From contig NZ_JAFFPU010000074.1 in NCBI RefSeq assembly GCF_016919175.1, forward strand, positions 43,759-107,758: 64,000 nt of DNA, given 5' to 3'. Under the pieces are notes generated by a model. The model searched no databases. It was not told where the DNA came from and worked only from the letters and a program-made list of their open reading frames with translations. Source of the DNA: Leptospira ainlahdjerensis. Lineage in GTDB: Bacteria; Spirochaetota; Leptospiria; Leptospirales; Leptospiraceae. Position numbers and translations under genes: made by a program. Of the stretch, positions 21,439 through 30,617 are shown one piece after another (positions within the stretch are counted from its first letter, which is position 1; the number at the start of each line of letters is the position of its first letter).

Positions 21439-22125
21439 CTAAGAACGAGGAATCATACTCTGAACTTGCTTTAAATCTGCGAGTTCCTTTTTCCATACTG
21501 CGATGTCCTGGTTCGCAGTTCCGACCTGGGAAGGGTCCAGCTTTCCCTGCTGGATCGTATATTCAATCAGTTGAATTCTAGATTCCAATTCTTCAATTTT
21601 ATAGTTCACATAGGCCAACTGTTCTTTGGGATTTACGCTTGCCTCCGAAGGGGGTTTCGGTTCCTTACCGGGTTCCGCATATTTGCTCAGGGATCTAGAG
21701 ACTGCGTTCATGGCTTCTACGCTCCCGATACTGTCCAATCTATCTCTTGCTTCCTTCTCTTCGGCTTCCGTCAAAGCGGGCTTAAACTCGGAGGGAATGT
21801 AGATATTCTTAGGATATCGCGCGACAAAATCGGACCATTCTTTTCGAATCTGTTCTTTTTCTTCGGGAGTTTTTTTAGGACGAAACGCTTCCGGCCAAAG
21901 CCTTTTTGCCTGGCCTTCCAATTCCGGATCCTCGTTGAAAGGATGGGGTGCATCGGGAAAATAAGGATCCATCTCGGAATAGTATTTAGTTTTTAGCACG
22001 GCCTCACTTTCTTCCACAATGGAAATTGAATTCTTCTTTCGATCTTCCGGCCAAAAAATAATAAACAAAATTAGGATGAATGCAAATACAAATGCGGCTA
22101 AAATATATATCTTTCTAAGTTCCAT
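21439..22125 (-). CDS. Membrane-anchored coiled-coil protein
   Basis: A 228-residue protein with an N-terminal membrane anchor ([20 protein letters not shown]) and a charged, probably periplasmic domain. The C-terminal region around residues 165-225 ([38 protein letters not shown]) looks like a short coiled coil. No family is recognised. It is the first gene of the HEAT/lipoprotein/MBL block, 48 bp upstream of the HEAT gene. Confidence 0.7.
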   Translation of the reverse strand: MELRKIYILAAFVFAFILILFIIFWPEDRKKNSISIVEESEAVLKTKYYSEMDPYFPDAPHPFNEDPELEGQAKRLWPEAFRPKKTPEEKEQIRKEWSDFVARYPKNIYIPSEFKPALTEAEEKEARDRLDSIGSVEAMNAVSRSLSKYAEPGKEPKPPSEASVNPKEQLAYVNYKIEELESRIQLIEYTIQQGKLDPSQVGTANQDIAVWKKELADLKQVQSMIPRS

Positions 22126-22142
22126 AAAACTCGCTTTAAATA

Positions 22143-22170
22143 AAAAACGCCGCCTTAAATAGGCGACGTT
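22143..22170 (-). terminator. Terminator after the SGNH hydrolase gene
   Basis: On the minus strand AACGTCGCC and GGCGGCGTT form a 9-bp stem with one mismatch around a 7-base loop, followed by TTTTTATTTA. It separates the SGNH gene from the downstream four-gene block. Confidence 0.75.
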
Positions 22171-22215
22171 CCAAATTTGCTGTCTTCTTCCTCAAAAATC
22201 GAGGAGGAATTTTTG

Positions 22216-23487
22216 TTAAACGAAAATTCCGATTACCCAAGAAATGAACTGTCCGAAAATTGTATCGGTCAGGAATTTCTTCAAGTCGATCGGATTTCTG
22301 TTTAGAGTGTCGTAGTACCAAGCGGTATATTCGCTTACTTGAGCCAGATTTAAGCCATAACGCGCGTTGATGACTTTGATCAGTTCGTTCGCGAATACCG
22401 AGTGTCCGAACATGTTCGGGTGTACTCCGTCTAAACCAAAAACTCCCGGTTGGTTCGGTAAAGGCCAGTTTGCACGTGCGTAACCAGGACTCCAACCGGA
22501 CGGGCTTTTTACAATACGTCCGTTTTCTTTGATGTCATCAAAGACAACTTTCAGATCAGCCACGGCAAATCCCATCGCCGCACCTTGCGCTTTGACTTCG
22601 TTGTTCAACATCGCCAAAAAGTTGGTGATAGTCGCGACTTCACTCGCGTCTAAAACTTGATTCGGATCTGATACCGAGTTTCTGAAGAATGCTTTCAGGC
22701 CGGAGTAGTTAGCTCTTCCTTGAGGATCCTTATATGGTTCCAAAAAGGCAATCGCAGTCACGTTAGGAATAGTAAAGAGAACACCTCCCTTCAAACTTCC
22801 CATCGCAGCCAGTCTTCTCATTACTTCACGAATATCTCTTTTGTATCGAGCCTCGTCCAAACAAGCTGTTGTTGTAGAAAGCGCAGTACAAAGAACGTGG
22901 TTCGCCGCTACAGTTCCGAAAAGGAAAGAGGGTCTGACTTTTTCCATAATTTCAATCTGAGTTCCGGAACTCCGAAGACCAAATTGGTGAAACTTATCAG
23001 GTTCTTTACAATCTTGAACTTGTACCCAACGGTAAGTATACCAGTACCACTTTGCCCAATACCACTCTTTGTCCCACTTAGTTGCGGTAACGTCTTCGCA
23101 TTTTCCGGAAGTTCTCAAAACGGAAGTATATTCCGCTCCTGTAATTCCCGCATGAGTAGGAAGGCTCACCGTAGAGCCGTTACCACCGATGATAGAACCA
23201 GCGATGCAGAAAACACCACAATCCCCTTTCAGAACGTCTTCCAAGTTGATAAACGGTCCTTTCAGAACGTTATACGAAACGGAAGATCCGGCTTGTTTGC
23301 TGACCAGAACCGGATAAGCCCAATCCTGAGTTTTTTTCTCTACTGTCGCTCCGAAGAAACCATGACTCAAAGAGTCCCCAATTACCCCAGGCTTTGCAAA
23401 AAGTTGAGCCTGAGTCTGCGCAGACAAAGATCCTACGCCGAAACCGAGCACGAACAGAAGAGTCGCAATCCAATTAGCTTTTTTCAT
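22216..23487 (-). CDS. Secreted SGNH/GDSL-type hydrolase
   Basis: A 423-residue exported esterase-like protein. The signal peptide is [18 protein letters not shown]. Block [11 protein letters not shown] with the nucleophile Ser is at about residue 39, and Block V is [11 protein letters not shown] with the Asp-His pair near residue 375; TVAANHVLC could contain the Asn oxyanion residue of block III. A Trp/Tyr-rich stretch ([20 protein letters not shown], about residues 145-165) is unusual. Family members hydrolyse lipids or acetylated polysaccharides; the substrate here is unknown. It is transcribed alone and closed by a terminator. Confidence 0.85.
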   Translation of the reverse strand: MKKANWIATLLFVLGFGVGSLSAQTQAQLFAKPGVIGDSLSHGFFGATVEKKTQDWAYPVLVSKQAGSSVSYNVLKGPFINLEDVLKGDCGVFCIAGSIIGGNGSTVSLPTHAGITGAEYTSVLRTSGKCEDVTATKWDKEWYWAKWYWYTYRWVQVQDCKEPDKFHQFGLRSSGTQIEIMEKVRPSFLFGTVAANHVLCTALSTTTACLDEARYKRDIREVMRRLAAMGSLKGGVLFTIPNVTAIAFLEPYKDPQGRANYSGLKAFFRNSVSDPNQVLDASEVATITNFLAMLNNEVKAQGAAMGFAVADLKVVFDDIKENGRIVKSPSGWSPGYARANWPLPNQPGVFGLDGVHPNMFGHSVFANELIKVINARYGLNLAQVSEYTAWYYDTLNRNPIDLKKFLTDTIFGQFISWVIGIFV

Positions 23488-24094
23488 CTTTCACTATTCT
23501 CCATTTTCATTTATGGCCCTGGAGAACGACATATCCTATAAGGAATCCCACCTCTCGTTCTTCTGCCGGCCCGGGATTTAACCCAGAACAATCGTAAGGT
23601 TGTAACGAACAGTCAGTCAACTTGAATTAAGAAATAATGACTAACGCGGAAAATTTTTTTATCGTTTTACATAACGTTCGATATAAAAAATTCCGGCACC
23701 CGTCCATCGAAAACGCGTAAATATTCAATTTGATATCTAATGGCTGAGGGAAAATCAGATTGGCCTTATTCCGAAACATTTATAAACCGATATAAATTTT
23801 TTATGAAACCGAGAAATCCCTAAATTTTTAAGAGTGGGGATTATTTTTCAGAGGAGAAGAAGGCGTTCTGGGAGAGTCCTGCCCAAAAATCGAGTCAATC
23901 CGATCCACTTTCATTCGAACAAAAGGTGAAACCCAGAGAAAACCTCGGATGAGAAGAAAAAAGAAACGGAGAGAAATTGCATTAGAAATTTCTAAAGTAG
24001 AAAGATGAGGAAAGATAACAATTCTAAATTTCCAAAACTTTTCTACCTTCGCAATTTCAGTAAGTCAAAAAGAGAAATTTTTTGATGAAAGTTT
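23488..24094. other. Intergenic region upstream of the SGNH gene
   Basis: About 600 bp without a credible gene. It contains the promoter region of the SGNH gene and, at the far right, the terminator of the Lys/Asp-rich gene. A GC-rich patch (GCCGGCCCGGG near 23564-23574) stands out from the AT-rich surroundings. A short RNA cannot be excluded but I see no supporting terminator inside. Confidence 0.4.
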
Positions 24095-24126
24095 AAGAAA
24101 AAACCGGAGAGTTGTTCTCCGGTTTT
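24095..24126 (-). terminator. Terminator after the Lys/Asp-rich gene
   Basis: A perfect 11-bp stem, AAAACCGGAGA with TCTCCGGTTTT, encloses GTTGT; on the minus strand it is followed by TTTCTTAA. Confidence 0.85.
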
Positions 24127-24157
24127 GAGATTTGAAAAATGAGAAACGATCAAAAGA

Positions 24158-24760
24158 TCAGTCCTTATCTTTTTTCTTCTTCTTTTTGGATTTTTTATCG
24201 GACTTGTCGTCGTCTTTATCTTTCTTTTTCTTAGATTTCTTTTCCTCTTTATCGTCATCGTCCTTTTCTTTTTTCTTGGACTTCTTCTCTTTCTTTACTT
24301 CATCACCGTCGTCTTCTTTATCTTTCTTTTTCTTTTTGGATTTTTTAGAATCATCGTCTTTATCAGACTCCTCTTCGTCCTTATCCTTATCCTTTTTCTT
24401 TTTACGTTTTGACTTTTCGTCTTCGTCGCCCGCGTCATCGCCTTTGTCCTTTTTCTTCTTAGATTTCTTTTCTTTTACGGAAGAATCTTCATCGTCGTCT
24501 TTATCTTTGCTTTTTTTAACCGGTTTACGATCTCCATCATCGCTTCCTTTTCCGGGTTTCGCTCTGCAATAATCATCAACGGAAACCCCGTCTTGTCTCG
24601 TGTAACCGCTTACCCAAGTACAATCATCGTTTGACTTGCAAGAAGAAGCAGAAAGACCCTGACACGCGCTATCTGCAGAAACAGGGGTAAAGATAAAAAA
24701 ACCGAGAGTTAGGGCAATCGAGATCACCAAAACACGGCGAAAAATAAGTTTCGTCAGCAT
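24158..24760 (-). CDS. Exported Lys/Asp-rich low-complexity protein with a short Cys domain
   Basis: A 200-residue protein with an AGGAGA ribosome-binding site and a signal peptide (VLVISIALTLGFFIFTPVSA). The mature N-terminus is a small four-Cys module: CQGLSASSCKSNDDCTW followed by GVSVDDYCRAKPG, probably disulfide-bonded. Everything after residue 75 is alternating Lys runs and Asp/Glu runs (KSKKKKDKDDD type), a polyampholyte repeat that would be disordered and could bind metal ions, nucleic acid or host matrix. The repeat is simple sequence and prone to length change. No enzyme motif is present. The antisense frame is an artefact of the repeat. Confidence 0.8.
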   Translation of the reverse strand: MLTKLIFRRVLVISIALTLGFFIFTPVSADSACQGLSASSCKSNDDCTWVSGYTRQDGVSVDDYCRAKPGKGSDDGDRKPVKKSKDKDDDEDSSVKEKKSKKKKDKGDDAGDEDEKSKRKKKKDKDKDEEESDKDDDSKKSKKKKKDKEDDGDEVKKEKKSKKKEKDDDDKEEKKSKKKKDKDDDKSDKKSKKKKKKDKD

Positions 24761-24851
24761 AATATCTCCTAAGAACTTTTTGTTTTATAAATTCAAAGAG
24801 ATACTTTATCTTATACTTAGCTTAATCAATAAATTTTCGATTGTTCTTACT

Positions 24852-26129
24852 TTAATTTTTGGAAAAGGAGGAAGAGGTGTTTCTTTTTTCTATTTTAGCG
24901 ATAACTTCGAAGTGTTTGGTTCTTGGAAAAAAATCCAAGAGAACTACGTTTGTAATCCAATACGAATCTCCGCATAATTCGGCTAAGTCCCTTGCTAAAG
25001 TTGTGTGGTTACAACTCGAATATAAAAATCCGCTCGGTTTATTCTTTTGAAAGGACTGAACAACCTTTTTAGACAATCCGGCCCTTGGTGGATTCGCAAT
25101 CCAAAAAGTAGAATTCAGATCTTCCATCGGAATCGATTCCGTTTCTAAATTTAATGATTTGAAATCACGAGCAGATAAACCGTTTGTCGAAAGATTTTTC
25201 TTAGCTTGTTTTACGGAATCGTTGGAAAGTTCATATCCGATCCAATTCTTGCTTTTATCATGAAGAGCGATCGAAATCAATCCGGATCCACAATATAATT
25301 CTAATATAGAATCCTGACCTTCCGGAACAAGTTCATATATTTTTTCCAACCAGAGAGGAACGAGGAAACGATTGATTTGTGAGAAACCGCCGCGTGGAAT
25401 TTCCCAAACGATCTCTTTCGGTTTCGGGATTCTTATAGTCTCGCGAAAAACCACGGTTTCTTGTTTATAAGGAACGACTCTTTCGCCGTCCAGACGATAC
25501 GAAAGAGTTTTTGCTTTTGAAATCGGAGCTGAACCGGTTTTTTCTTTTTGAAAGAATTCTAAAAAGGCAAGATTCATTTCGTTCGGAAGATTTTTACAAC
25601 CGTAGCTGGGAAGAGGCACGATGGAATGTGAAAATTCTTCGTAAAAACCCGCGATTCTTTTAGAACCCGCAAAGCCCAACTGAATCTGTGCGGTGTTTCT
25701 GTAGCCGATTGGGTCTCTACTCAAGATTTCAATTTCAGGAATTTGAATATGATTTTTTAAAAAAGAACGTTCTAAGGTTTCCTGGAGAAGAAATTTTTTT
25801 ACTTCCAATTCTTTCTCGTAAGAAATGTGTCGATACGAACAACCACCGCATTTTGGAAAAGAGGAACAATCCGAAACAATTCTCTCAGGAGAATATTTGA
25901 TAATTTCGGAGGCGACTCCCCAAAAAAGGGAACCGGACTTTTTAAGCGGAAACGCGCTGACGGCTTCACCTGGAATTGCATTTTTTAAAAAGAAGGTTCC
26001 TTCTTTTGAATTAGCAATTGAGTAACCAAGGTTGACCCAAGCCCTCGGCTCGAGTAAGATTTTTTCGGAGGATCTTTTCTCATCCCCTTTTTTGGGACTC
26101 CCATTCTGCCCCTCAGATTCGGTTTTCAT
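24852..26129 (-). CDS. TrmA/RumA-family RNA (uracil-5-)-methyltransferase
   Basis: A 425-residue SAM-dependent methyltransferase of the RlmC/RlmD/TrmA family. A TRAM-like N-terminal domain ([21 protein letters not shown]) precedes an iron-sulfur Cys cluster ([12 protein letters not shown]). The SAM domain has [21 protein letters not shown], and [12 protein letters not shown] with the catalytic Cys. It should form 5-methyluridine in rRNA or tRNA; which one cannot be decided from sequence alone. The start at 26129 is an ATG. It lies just upstream of the tRNA cluster on the other strand, though that may be coincidence. Confidence 0.9.
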   Translation of the reverse strand: MKTESEGQNGSPKKGDEKRSSEKILLEPRAWVNLGYSIANSKEGTFFLKNAIPGEAVSAFPLKKSGSLFWGVASEIIKYSPERIVSDCSSFPKCGGCSYRHISYEKELEVKKFLLQETLERSFLKNHIQIPEIEILSRDPIGYRNTAQIQLGFAGSKRIAGFYEEFSHSIVPLPSYGCKNLPNEMNLAFLEFFQKEKTGSAPISKAKTLSYRLDGERVVPYKQETVVFRETIRIPKPKEIVWEIPRGGFSQINRFLVPLWLEKIYELVPEGQDSILELYCGSGLISIALHDKSKNWIGYELSNDSVKQAKKNLSTNGLSARDFKSLNLETESIPMEDLNSTFWIANPPRAGLSKKVVQSFQKNKPSGFLYSSCNHTTLARDLAELCGDSYWITNVVLLDFFPRTKHFEVIAKIEKRNTSSSFSKN

Positions 26130-26190
26130 CCTACTCTAACACCTCCCTCCAGGAAAAACAAAGAACCGAGAGCGCAAAGAACAATTCACC

Positions 26191-26221
26191 TTGACACAGG
26201 GGGGTTTTCTCACGGTAAAGT
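26191..26221 (+). promoter_or_regulatory. Likely promoter of the tRNA-Ser cluster
   Basis: TTGACA at 26191-26196 matches the sigma70 -35 consensus exactly. A TAAAGT at 26216-26221 is the best -10 (spacer 19 bp), just before tRNA-Ser at 26233. A G-run (GGGGGG) lies in the spacer. Confidence 0.55.
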
Positions 26222-26232
26222 AATTCTCGTCG

Positions 26233-26316
<84 letters not shown>

Positions 26317-26324
26317 CGACATCC

Positions 26325-26414
<90 letters not shown>

Positions 26415-26859
26415 GTATTTTTGTTTTCATTCTACCCATTAACCGGAATCCTCGCCTCTATGTCCTCTGAGCGGTTTAAAACCCAGGAATTTATTCAGGA
26501 AACTCTGAGAATTTTAAAGAGCGAAGAATTTCCCGGTTCCATCGCCGGACTTTCTTACGTTCCATTCTTCGGTTGGCTTTTCGTCTGGGTATTTCGGAAA
26601 GCACAAGATTTTGCATCTTTCCACATCGTTCAAGCGATGAAATTGAATATCGCCTTCATCGCGATTTATTCTTTCGTTTGGTTCTTAAGAGAATTTCCGG
26701 TCATAAGCTGGCTTTTATCTTTGATTCGAGTGAATCCGATCGTTACCGATTTTATCAGTTATGTTTCCTGGATCGCTTTTTTAGGTTATAGTGCGCTCGG
26801 CGCTTTCAAAGCGTACCAGGAAAAAAAATTCGTCCTGCCTTTTTTTCCGGAGTTAGAGA

Positions 26860-27270
<411 letters not shown>

Positions 27271-27276
27271 ACGACA

Positions 27277-27354
<78 letters not shown>

Positions 27355-27383
27355 CTTTTTCCCCAGTCAATCAGTAGAAAAGA

Positions 27384-27414
27384 ATTCGGTCGATTCCGAC
27401 CGAATCGATTTTTG
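27384..27414 (+). terminator. Terminator of the tRNA cluster
   Basis: A perfect 9-bp stem, ATTCGGTCG with CGACCGAAT, and an ATTC loop are followed by CGATTTTTG, 30 bp after tRNA-Arg. Confidence 0.75.
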
Positions 27415-27505
27415 AAAACGAATTCTAGATTTTATCTTTCGGAAACCGTGACAAACATAGAATCGATTCTAGAATGATCCCGAATCGCTTTGTTAGCGAA
27501 GGAAG

Positions 27506-27540
27506 GAACTCTATTCTTCCGGCTCTGAAGAATAGAGTTC
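27506..27540. other. Perfect 14-bp hairpin without T tract
   Basis: GAACTCTATTCTTC and GAAGAATAGAGTTC are exact inverted repeats around a 7-base loop (CGGCTCT), 18 bp past the stop of the reverse-strand lipoprotein gene. Neither strand has a clear T run, so it may be an mRNA-stabilising or processing hairpin rather than a simple terminator. Confidence 0.55.
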
Positions 27541-27557
27541 AGTTGCGATTTAGAAAA

Positions 27558-28337
27558 TTATTTTTTCTTCTTATTCGCCCAAGCTGGTAAATTCGGGAAA
27601 GTGGTAACTACGAATTTTTTCCAATCAATATTGGTTTCCGTAAAGTTATTATTCCGTACACAGACCATTCCGTTCTGAGTTTGATTCCATTGTGCACACT
27701 CGGTTTTATTTACGGTCGAGGGTAACCTTTTGATCGATTCATTCACGTCCGGGAAGTAAACTGCCTCTTCGAAATTTGCCTCTTTTGAAAGCGGGGTCTT
27801 ATTGAGGGTAGCGATAGAATCCTTTAAGACTCTAAAAATAATTCCCTTATGGAGGTTATTTTTAACGTTTCCCAAGTTTGAGCCGTTTGCATAAACGCTA
27901 AAACGATCTGTGAACAGATTCTTTTTATTCGGATCACTGAGAGAATAAGTGATTTCCGTAACGCCGGCGCAGGTATCGTCATCATACGCTAAAAGATGAT
28001 TTAGGATAATAAGATCCAGAGTATGATAAACTCCCGGCTGAACGTTTCCTTTCTCATCTTTAACCGGAAGCAAAAACAACTGATTTTCGGCAATTGTCTT
28101 CTGAAGAGAACGATTGAAGGATTCTGCGTCACTTTCACTGTAAACTCCGGGAGCCCCGTCTTTGCTTTTAGCATCAAAAACCATTTTTTTTCCGATCTTC
28201 TCATTGAGCGGCTGAGAATTCAGAGTTGCCTGTGCCGGTTGAACTCCGGGCATTTTTAATACGACATCCGATGCGGAAGAACAGTGGATCGTAAAGACGT
28301 ATGTCATAAGTATACAAACTAAAGATTTATTTGTCAT
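27558..28337 (-). CDS. Putative lipoprotein of unknown function
   Basis: A 259-residue protein with a signal ending in TYVFTIHC, a plausible lipobox with Cys at about residue 19, followed by SSASD. The mature part has a GVYHTLDLIILNHLLAYDDDTCAGVTEITYSLSD core and three further Cys. It ends in a Lys run (WANKKKK). No domain is recognised. It is monocistronic. An 18-bp perfect palindrome, TTTTAGAATATTCTAAAA, lies about 70 bp upstream of its start and may be a regulator site. Confidence 0.65.
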   Translation of the reverse strand: MTNKSLVCILMTYVFTIHCSSASDVVLKMPGVQPAQATLNSQPLNEKIGKKMVFDAKSKDGAPGVYSESDAESFNRSLQKTIAENQLFLLPVKDEKGNVQPGVYHTLDLIILNHLLAYDDDTCAGVTEITYSLSDPNKKNLFTDRFSVYANGSNLGNVKNNLHKGIIFRVLKDSIATLNKTPLSKEANFEEAVYFPDVNESIKRLPSTVNKTECAQWNQTQNGMVCVRNNNFTETNIDWKKFVVTTFPNLPAWANKKKK

Positions 28338-28869
28338 TTTTTTAAAAGAATCTCCTAAGGTTTAGAATTCCAAATCGAAGACCGAGCTATTTGGTAATTC
28401 TCTATTTTAGAATATTCTAAAACAAAAATATTTCAGACAGTAAGTTTGAAAAAAGTCAGAATTTTATTTTCAACCGAACATACAAATGAGATCGATCGGA
28501 TTCTCAATCTTTTGAGATAAGGAAATGAACAAAACGTATCCTATTTTAACATCGGCCCGTTCGTTCGTGAATGAAAAAATTCACCAGAGAACTATCGACG
28601 CGAGAACGAGCATACCGTCGTAAAGAAATGTCTATCTAGAAAAGATGCGATCCAAAGAAATATGCCTATCTCCGTTTCGAAAAAGAAAACGTGAATCCAA
28701 AAAGAATTTCGATATAGATTCAATCCCTCCGTCTTTGATCCTTTCCGAACACGAACGAACTGGGATTCTAACTGAAATTCCAAAATAAAAGAATTCTCGA
28801 GGTCCAGCTTCCCTACCGAAATCGCCGATCCCAATCTGCCAAAAAAACGCAGAAAATGGATTGTACTAA
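28338..28869. other. Intergenic region with regulatory signals
   Basis: No credible gene. It has the promoter of the reverse-strand lipoprotein on the left and runs into the promoter and Fur-like site of the BFD-like gene on the right. A 94-codon reverse frame at 28592-28876 has no ribosome-binding site and looks like chance. Confidence 0.45.
28405..28422. promoter_or_regulatory. Perfect 18-bp palindrome TTTTAGAATATTCTAAAA
   Basis: The 18 bases equal their own reverse complement. The position, upstream of the 27558-28337 gene, fits an operator for a dimeric regulator. The inner 14 bases (TTAGAATATTCTAA) occur again at 32278-32291. Confidence 0.5.
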
Positions 28870-28898
28870 TTGACACTAAGACTGAGTCTCATTTACAT
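28870..28898 (+). promoter_or_regulatory. Promoter with Fur-like 7-1-7 inverted repeat
   Basis: TTGACA at 28870-28875 is a consensus -35; TACATT (28894-28899) is a plausible -10 with an 18-bp spacer. Inside the spacer TAAGACT-G-AGTCTCA (28877-28891) is a 7-1-7 inverted repeat with one mismatch. It matches the E. coli-type Fur core TGATAATnATTATCA at 10 of 14 positions by eye. The gene downstream is a BFD-like iron-sulfur protein, which is Fur-regulated in other bacteria. Confidence 0.55.
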
Positions 28899-28932
28899 TG
28901 TATAAGAATCCCAAATAGAGAGTTGGAACCAG

Positions 28933-29112
28933 ATGGAAAAATGTCACTGCGCTCAAGTTGCTTTCGAAACGATCGTTGAAACCGCAAAATCGGAAGGCAT
29001 TGATTATCGAGAAATTGTGGAAAGAGTAAATGCAGGAAATACTTGCACTGCGTGCAAATCGTATCTTATTGAGTACTGTGAATCAAGACTCGATCTCCTC
29101 CAAACCGCCTAA
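28933..29112 (+). CDS. BFD-like [2Fe-2S]-binding small protein
   Basis: A 59-residue protein, MEKCHCAQVAFETIVE at the N-terminus. Four Cys are arranged as CHC (Cys4, Cys6) and CTAC (Cys38, Cys41), the spacing of the BFD-like [2Fe-2S] domain of bacterioferritin-associated ferredoxin, NirB/NifU-type proteins. In E. coli Bfd reduces bacterioferritin to release stored iron. The helical region between the Cys pairs and the following KSYLIEYCESRL helix fit the fold. The gene has its own promoter with a Fur-like inverted repeat. It overlaps the cupin gene downstream. No ferritin gene is adjacent. Confidence 0.8.
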   Translation: MEKCHCAQVAFETIVETAKSEGIDYREIVERVNAGNTCTACKSYLIEYCESRLDLLQTA

Positions 29113-29572
29113 ACAATTAATCACAGACTCTCTCTTTCAAGAGGTGTTGGAAAAAGCCGACACCTCTCTTCGCGGAAGAGCAAATCACAACTTTCACGAA
29201 CTTTCCGAAGTCTACCAAAGATTTCTCAACGTTCTAACAAAAAACACCTACGTTCAAGCTCACAGGCATAAATCTCCGCCTAAACCGGAAACTTTTCTCG
29301 TTCTAAAAGGAAGCCTTGGTTTTGTTCTTTTTAACGATGACGGTTCCGTTCTGGAAACTCATCGGCTCAGCGCGGACGGCCCGACGTACGGCATAGATGT
29401 CGCTCCAGGAGTGTATCATACGCTTGTTTGTCTTTCGGAGAACGCGATTTGTTTTGAAGGAAAATCCGGTCCTTACAACCCAAATACGGATAAGGACTTT
29501 GCATCCTGGGCTCCTGCTGAAAACGAATCCGGAAAGGAAAAATATTTGGAACAATTGAGAGATCTTTTTTAG
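29078..29572 (+). CDS. WbuC family cupin
   Basis: A cupin-fold protein of about 164 residues. The strands LKNTYVQAHRHKSPPKPETFLVLKG with HxH...E and PGVYHTLVCL with a later His give the metal-binding set; FEGKSGPYNPNTDKDFASWAP is the WbuC signature. WbuC proteins are often linked to O-antigen/LPS gene clusters, but none is adjacent here. The start is uncertain: GTG at 29078 (used) or ATG at 29030, which has GGAAAG five bases upstream but would overlap the BFD-like gene by 83 bp. The conserved domain begins at KQLITDSLF. Confidence 0.8.
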   Translation: MNQDSISSKPPKQLITDSLFQEVLEKADTSLRGRANHNFHELSEVYQRFLNVLTKNTYVQAHRHKSPPKPETFLVLKGSLGFVLFNDDGSVLETHRLSADGPTYGIDVAPGVYHTLVCLSENAICFEGKSGPYNPNTDKDFASWAPAENESGKEKYLEQLRDLF

Positions 29573-29683
29573 CACCTTTTATTTTTTTAGTTAAAAATCG
29601 ATTTTTTTACTTTCCTATCCCGAAATCAGGGTTTCACTTTTGAAAATTGAAATCCGGTGATTTTCAACGTATAAACAAACGTT

Positions 29684-30265
29684 ATGAGCTATCCAGTCAA
29701 ATACGGACATTATAATCTTATACCGGATTCTCTTCCGTCGGAAAGCGAGTTTTCCCTCAAGCTGCGGCCGATGGATCTCCGGGTTCAGTGGAAACGTTGT
29801 TCCTTAACCGCAGACTATATTTCCAATTTTTGTTCCTTTCCTGAAAAGTTGGATCCGGATTCCTCAAATACAATCTCCATTGTATTAAACGAACTCATAG
29901 AGAATGCTGCAAAATTTTCCAAAGATCGAAAGGGAGAAATTCTTTTAGAACTGAAATACTATTCCGAAATTCTAAAAATTGAAATTAAGAATTCAATGGA
30001 TGAAATCTCTAAGAATAAACTTGAGAATTCGATCTCCGTTCTGCTCAACCGAAACTCCGATGAAATTTATTTGAACAAATTGAAAGAATCTTCCTCAAAA
30101 GAAGTGAATTCGGGAATCGGACTTTTGCTTTTGTCGAAGGATTTTCCAGTTCGATTAGGATTTTTAATCAACGAAGTTTCTTTCGGAATTTATGAAATCA
30201 CGGTGAGGGCTTATTTAGATCTGAATGAGGTCGAAAGAACCAAAAAGAATGCTCTCCGTTCTTAA
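29684..30265 (+). CDS. GHKL ATPase-domain protein (anti-sigma/SiaB/slr1658-like)
   Basis: A 193-residue soluble protein with a histidine-kinase-type ATPase fold but no dimerisation/phosphoacceptor domain. The N box is SIVLNELIENAAKFS and the G2 box SGIGLLLLSKDF. Such stand-alone GHKL proteins act as anti-sigma-factor kinases or as Ser kinases of STAS proteins. Its neighbour on the other strand, 4 bp past its stop, is a STAS-domain protein, a plausible substrate. The pair resembles slr1658/slr1659-type regulator pairs of cyanobacteria as I remember them. Confidence 0.78.
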   Translation: MSYPVKYGHYNLIPDSLPSESEFSLKLRPMDLRVQWKRCSLTADYISNFCSFPEKLDPDSSNTISIVLNELIENAAKFSKDRKGEILLELKYYSEILKIEIKNSMDEISKNKLENSISVLLNRNSDEIYLNKLKESSSKEVNSGIGLLLLSKDFPVRLGFLINEVSFGIYEITVRAYLDLNEVERTKKNALRS

Positions 30266-30269
30266 ATTT

Positions 30270-30617
30270 CTATTCCAAACTCGTTTTGATTTCGGAACGC
30301 AGCTTTTTTAGATTCTCCAAAAATTTGATCTGCCAGTAACGATCCTTGTTTCCTCGGATTTCAACGTTGTTGATGTTCTTTTTATCGTATCCGGCGACAA
30401 ATCTTGAAATACTCGCAATTCCCGCGCTGTTCAAAAAATCCAAATTTTTTATATCGATGATTGCCTTACCTCGGCCTGCGCCTTCGAGGGTCGTTTCGAT
30501 GAGCGTAATGATCGGTTCATATTCCTCCACATTGAGCAAGCGCAACGTTCCAGATATCTTGATTCTTCCACGATTTTTTTCCGTCTCAACGGAATAATCT
30601 TCTTTTGACATTTCCAT
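30270..30617 (-). CDS. STAS-domain protein, anti-sigma antagonist/slr1659-like
   Basis: A 115-residue protein with a single STAS domain: GRIKISGTLRLLNVEEYEPI, then IIDIKNLDFLNSAGIASISRF, where the Ser of NSAG is the position phosphorylated in SpoIIAA-like proteins. It converges on the GHKL ATPase gene with a 4-bp gap, so the two share their 3' ends rather than an operon. Likely partner-switch module, with PP2C/SpoIIE-type phosphatases also present in this window (41302-48754) as possible counterparts. Confidence 0.82.
   Translation of the reverse strand: MEMSKEDYSVETEKNRGRIKISGTLRLLNVEEYEPIITLIETTLEGAGRGKAIIDIKNLDFLNSAGIASISRFVAGYDKKNINNVEIRGNKDRYWQIKFLENLKKLRSEIKTSLE

Noticed and set aside
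24132..24572. Forward Ser/Phe-rich frame across the Lys/Asp-rich gene
   Set aside because: The composition (SSSLSFFFLDF) is the mirror of KKK/GAT codons on the other strand; the reverse gene has a signal peptide, ribosome-binding site and terminator.
28592..28876. 94-codon reverse frame in the intergenic region
   Set aside because: No ribosome-binding site or domain, and it lies across the promoter of the BFD-like gene.
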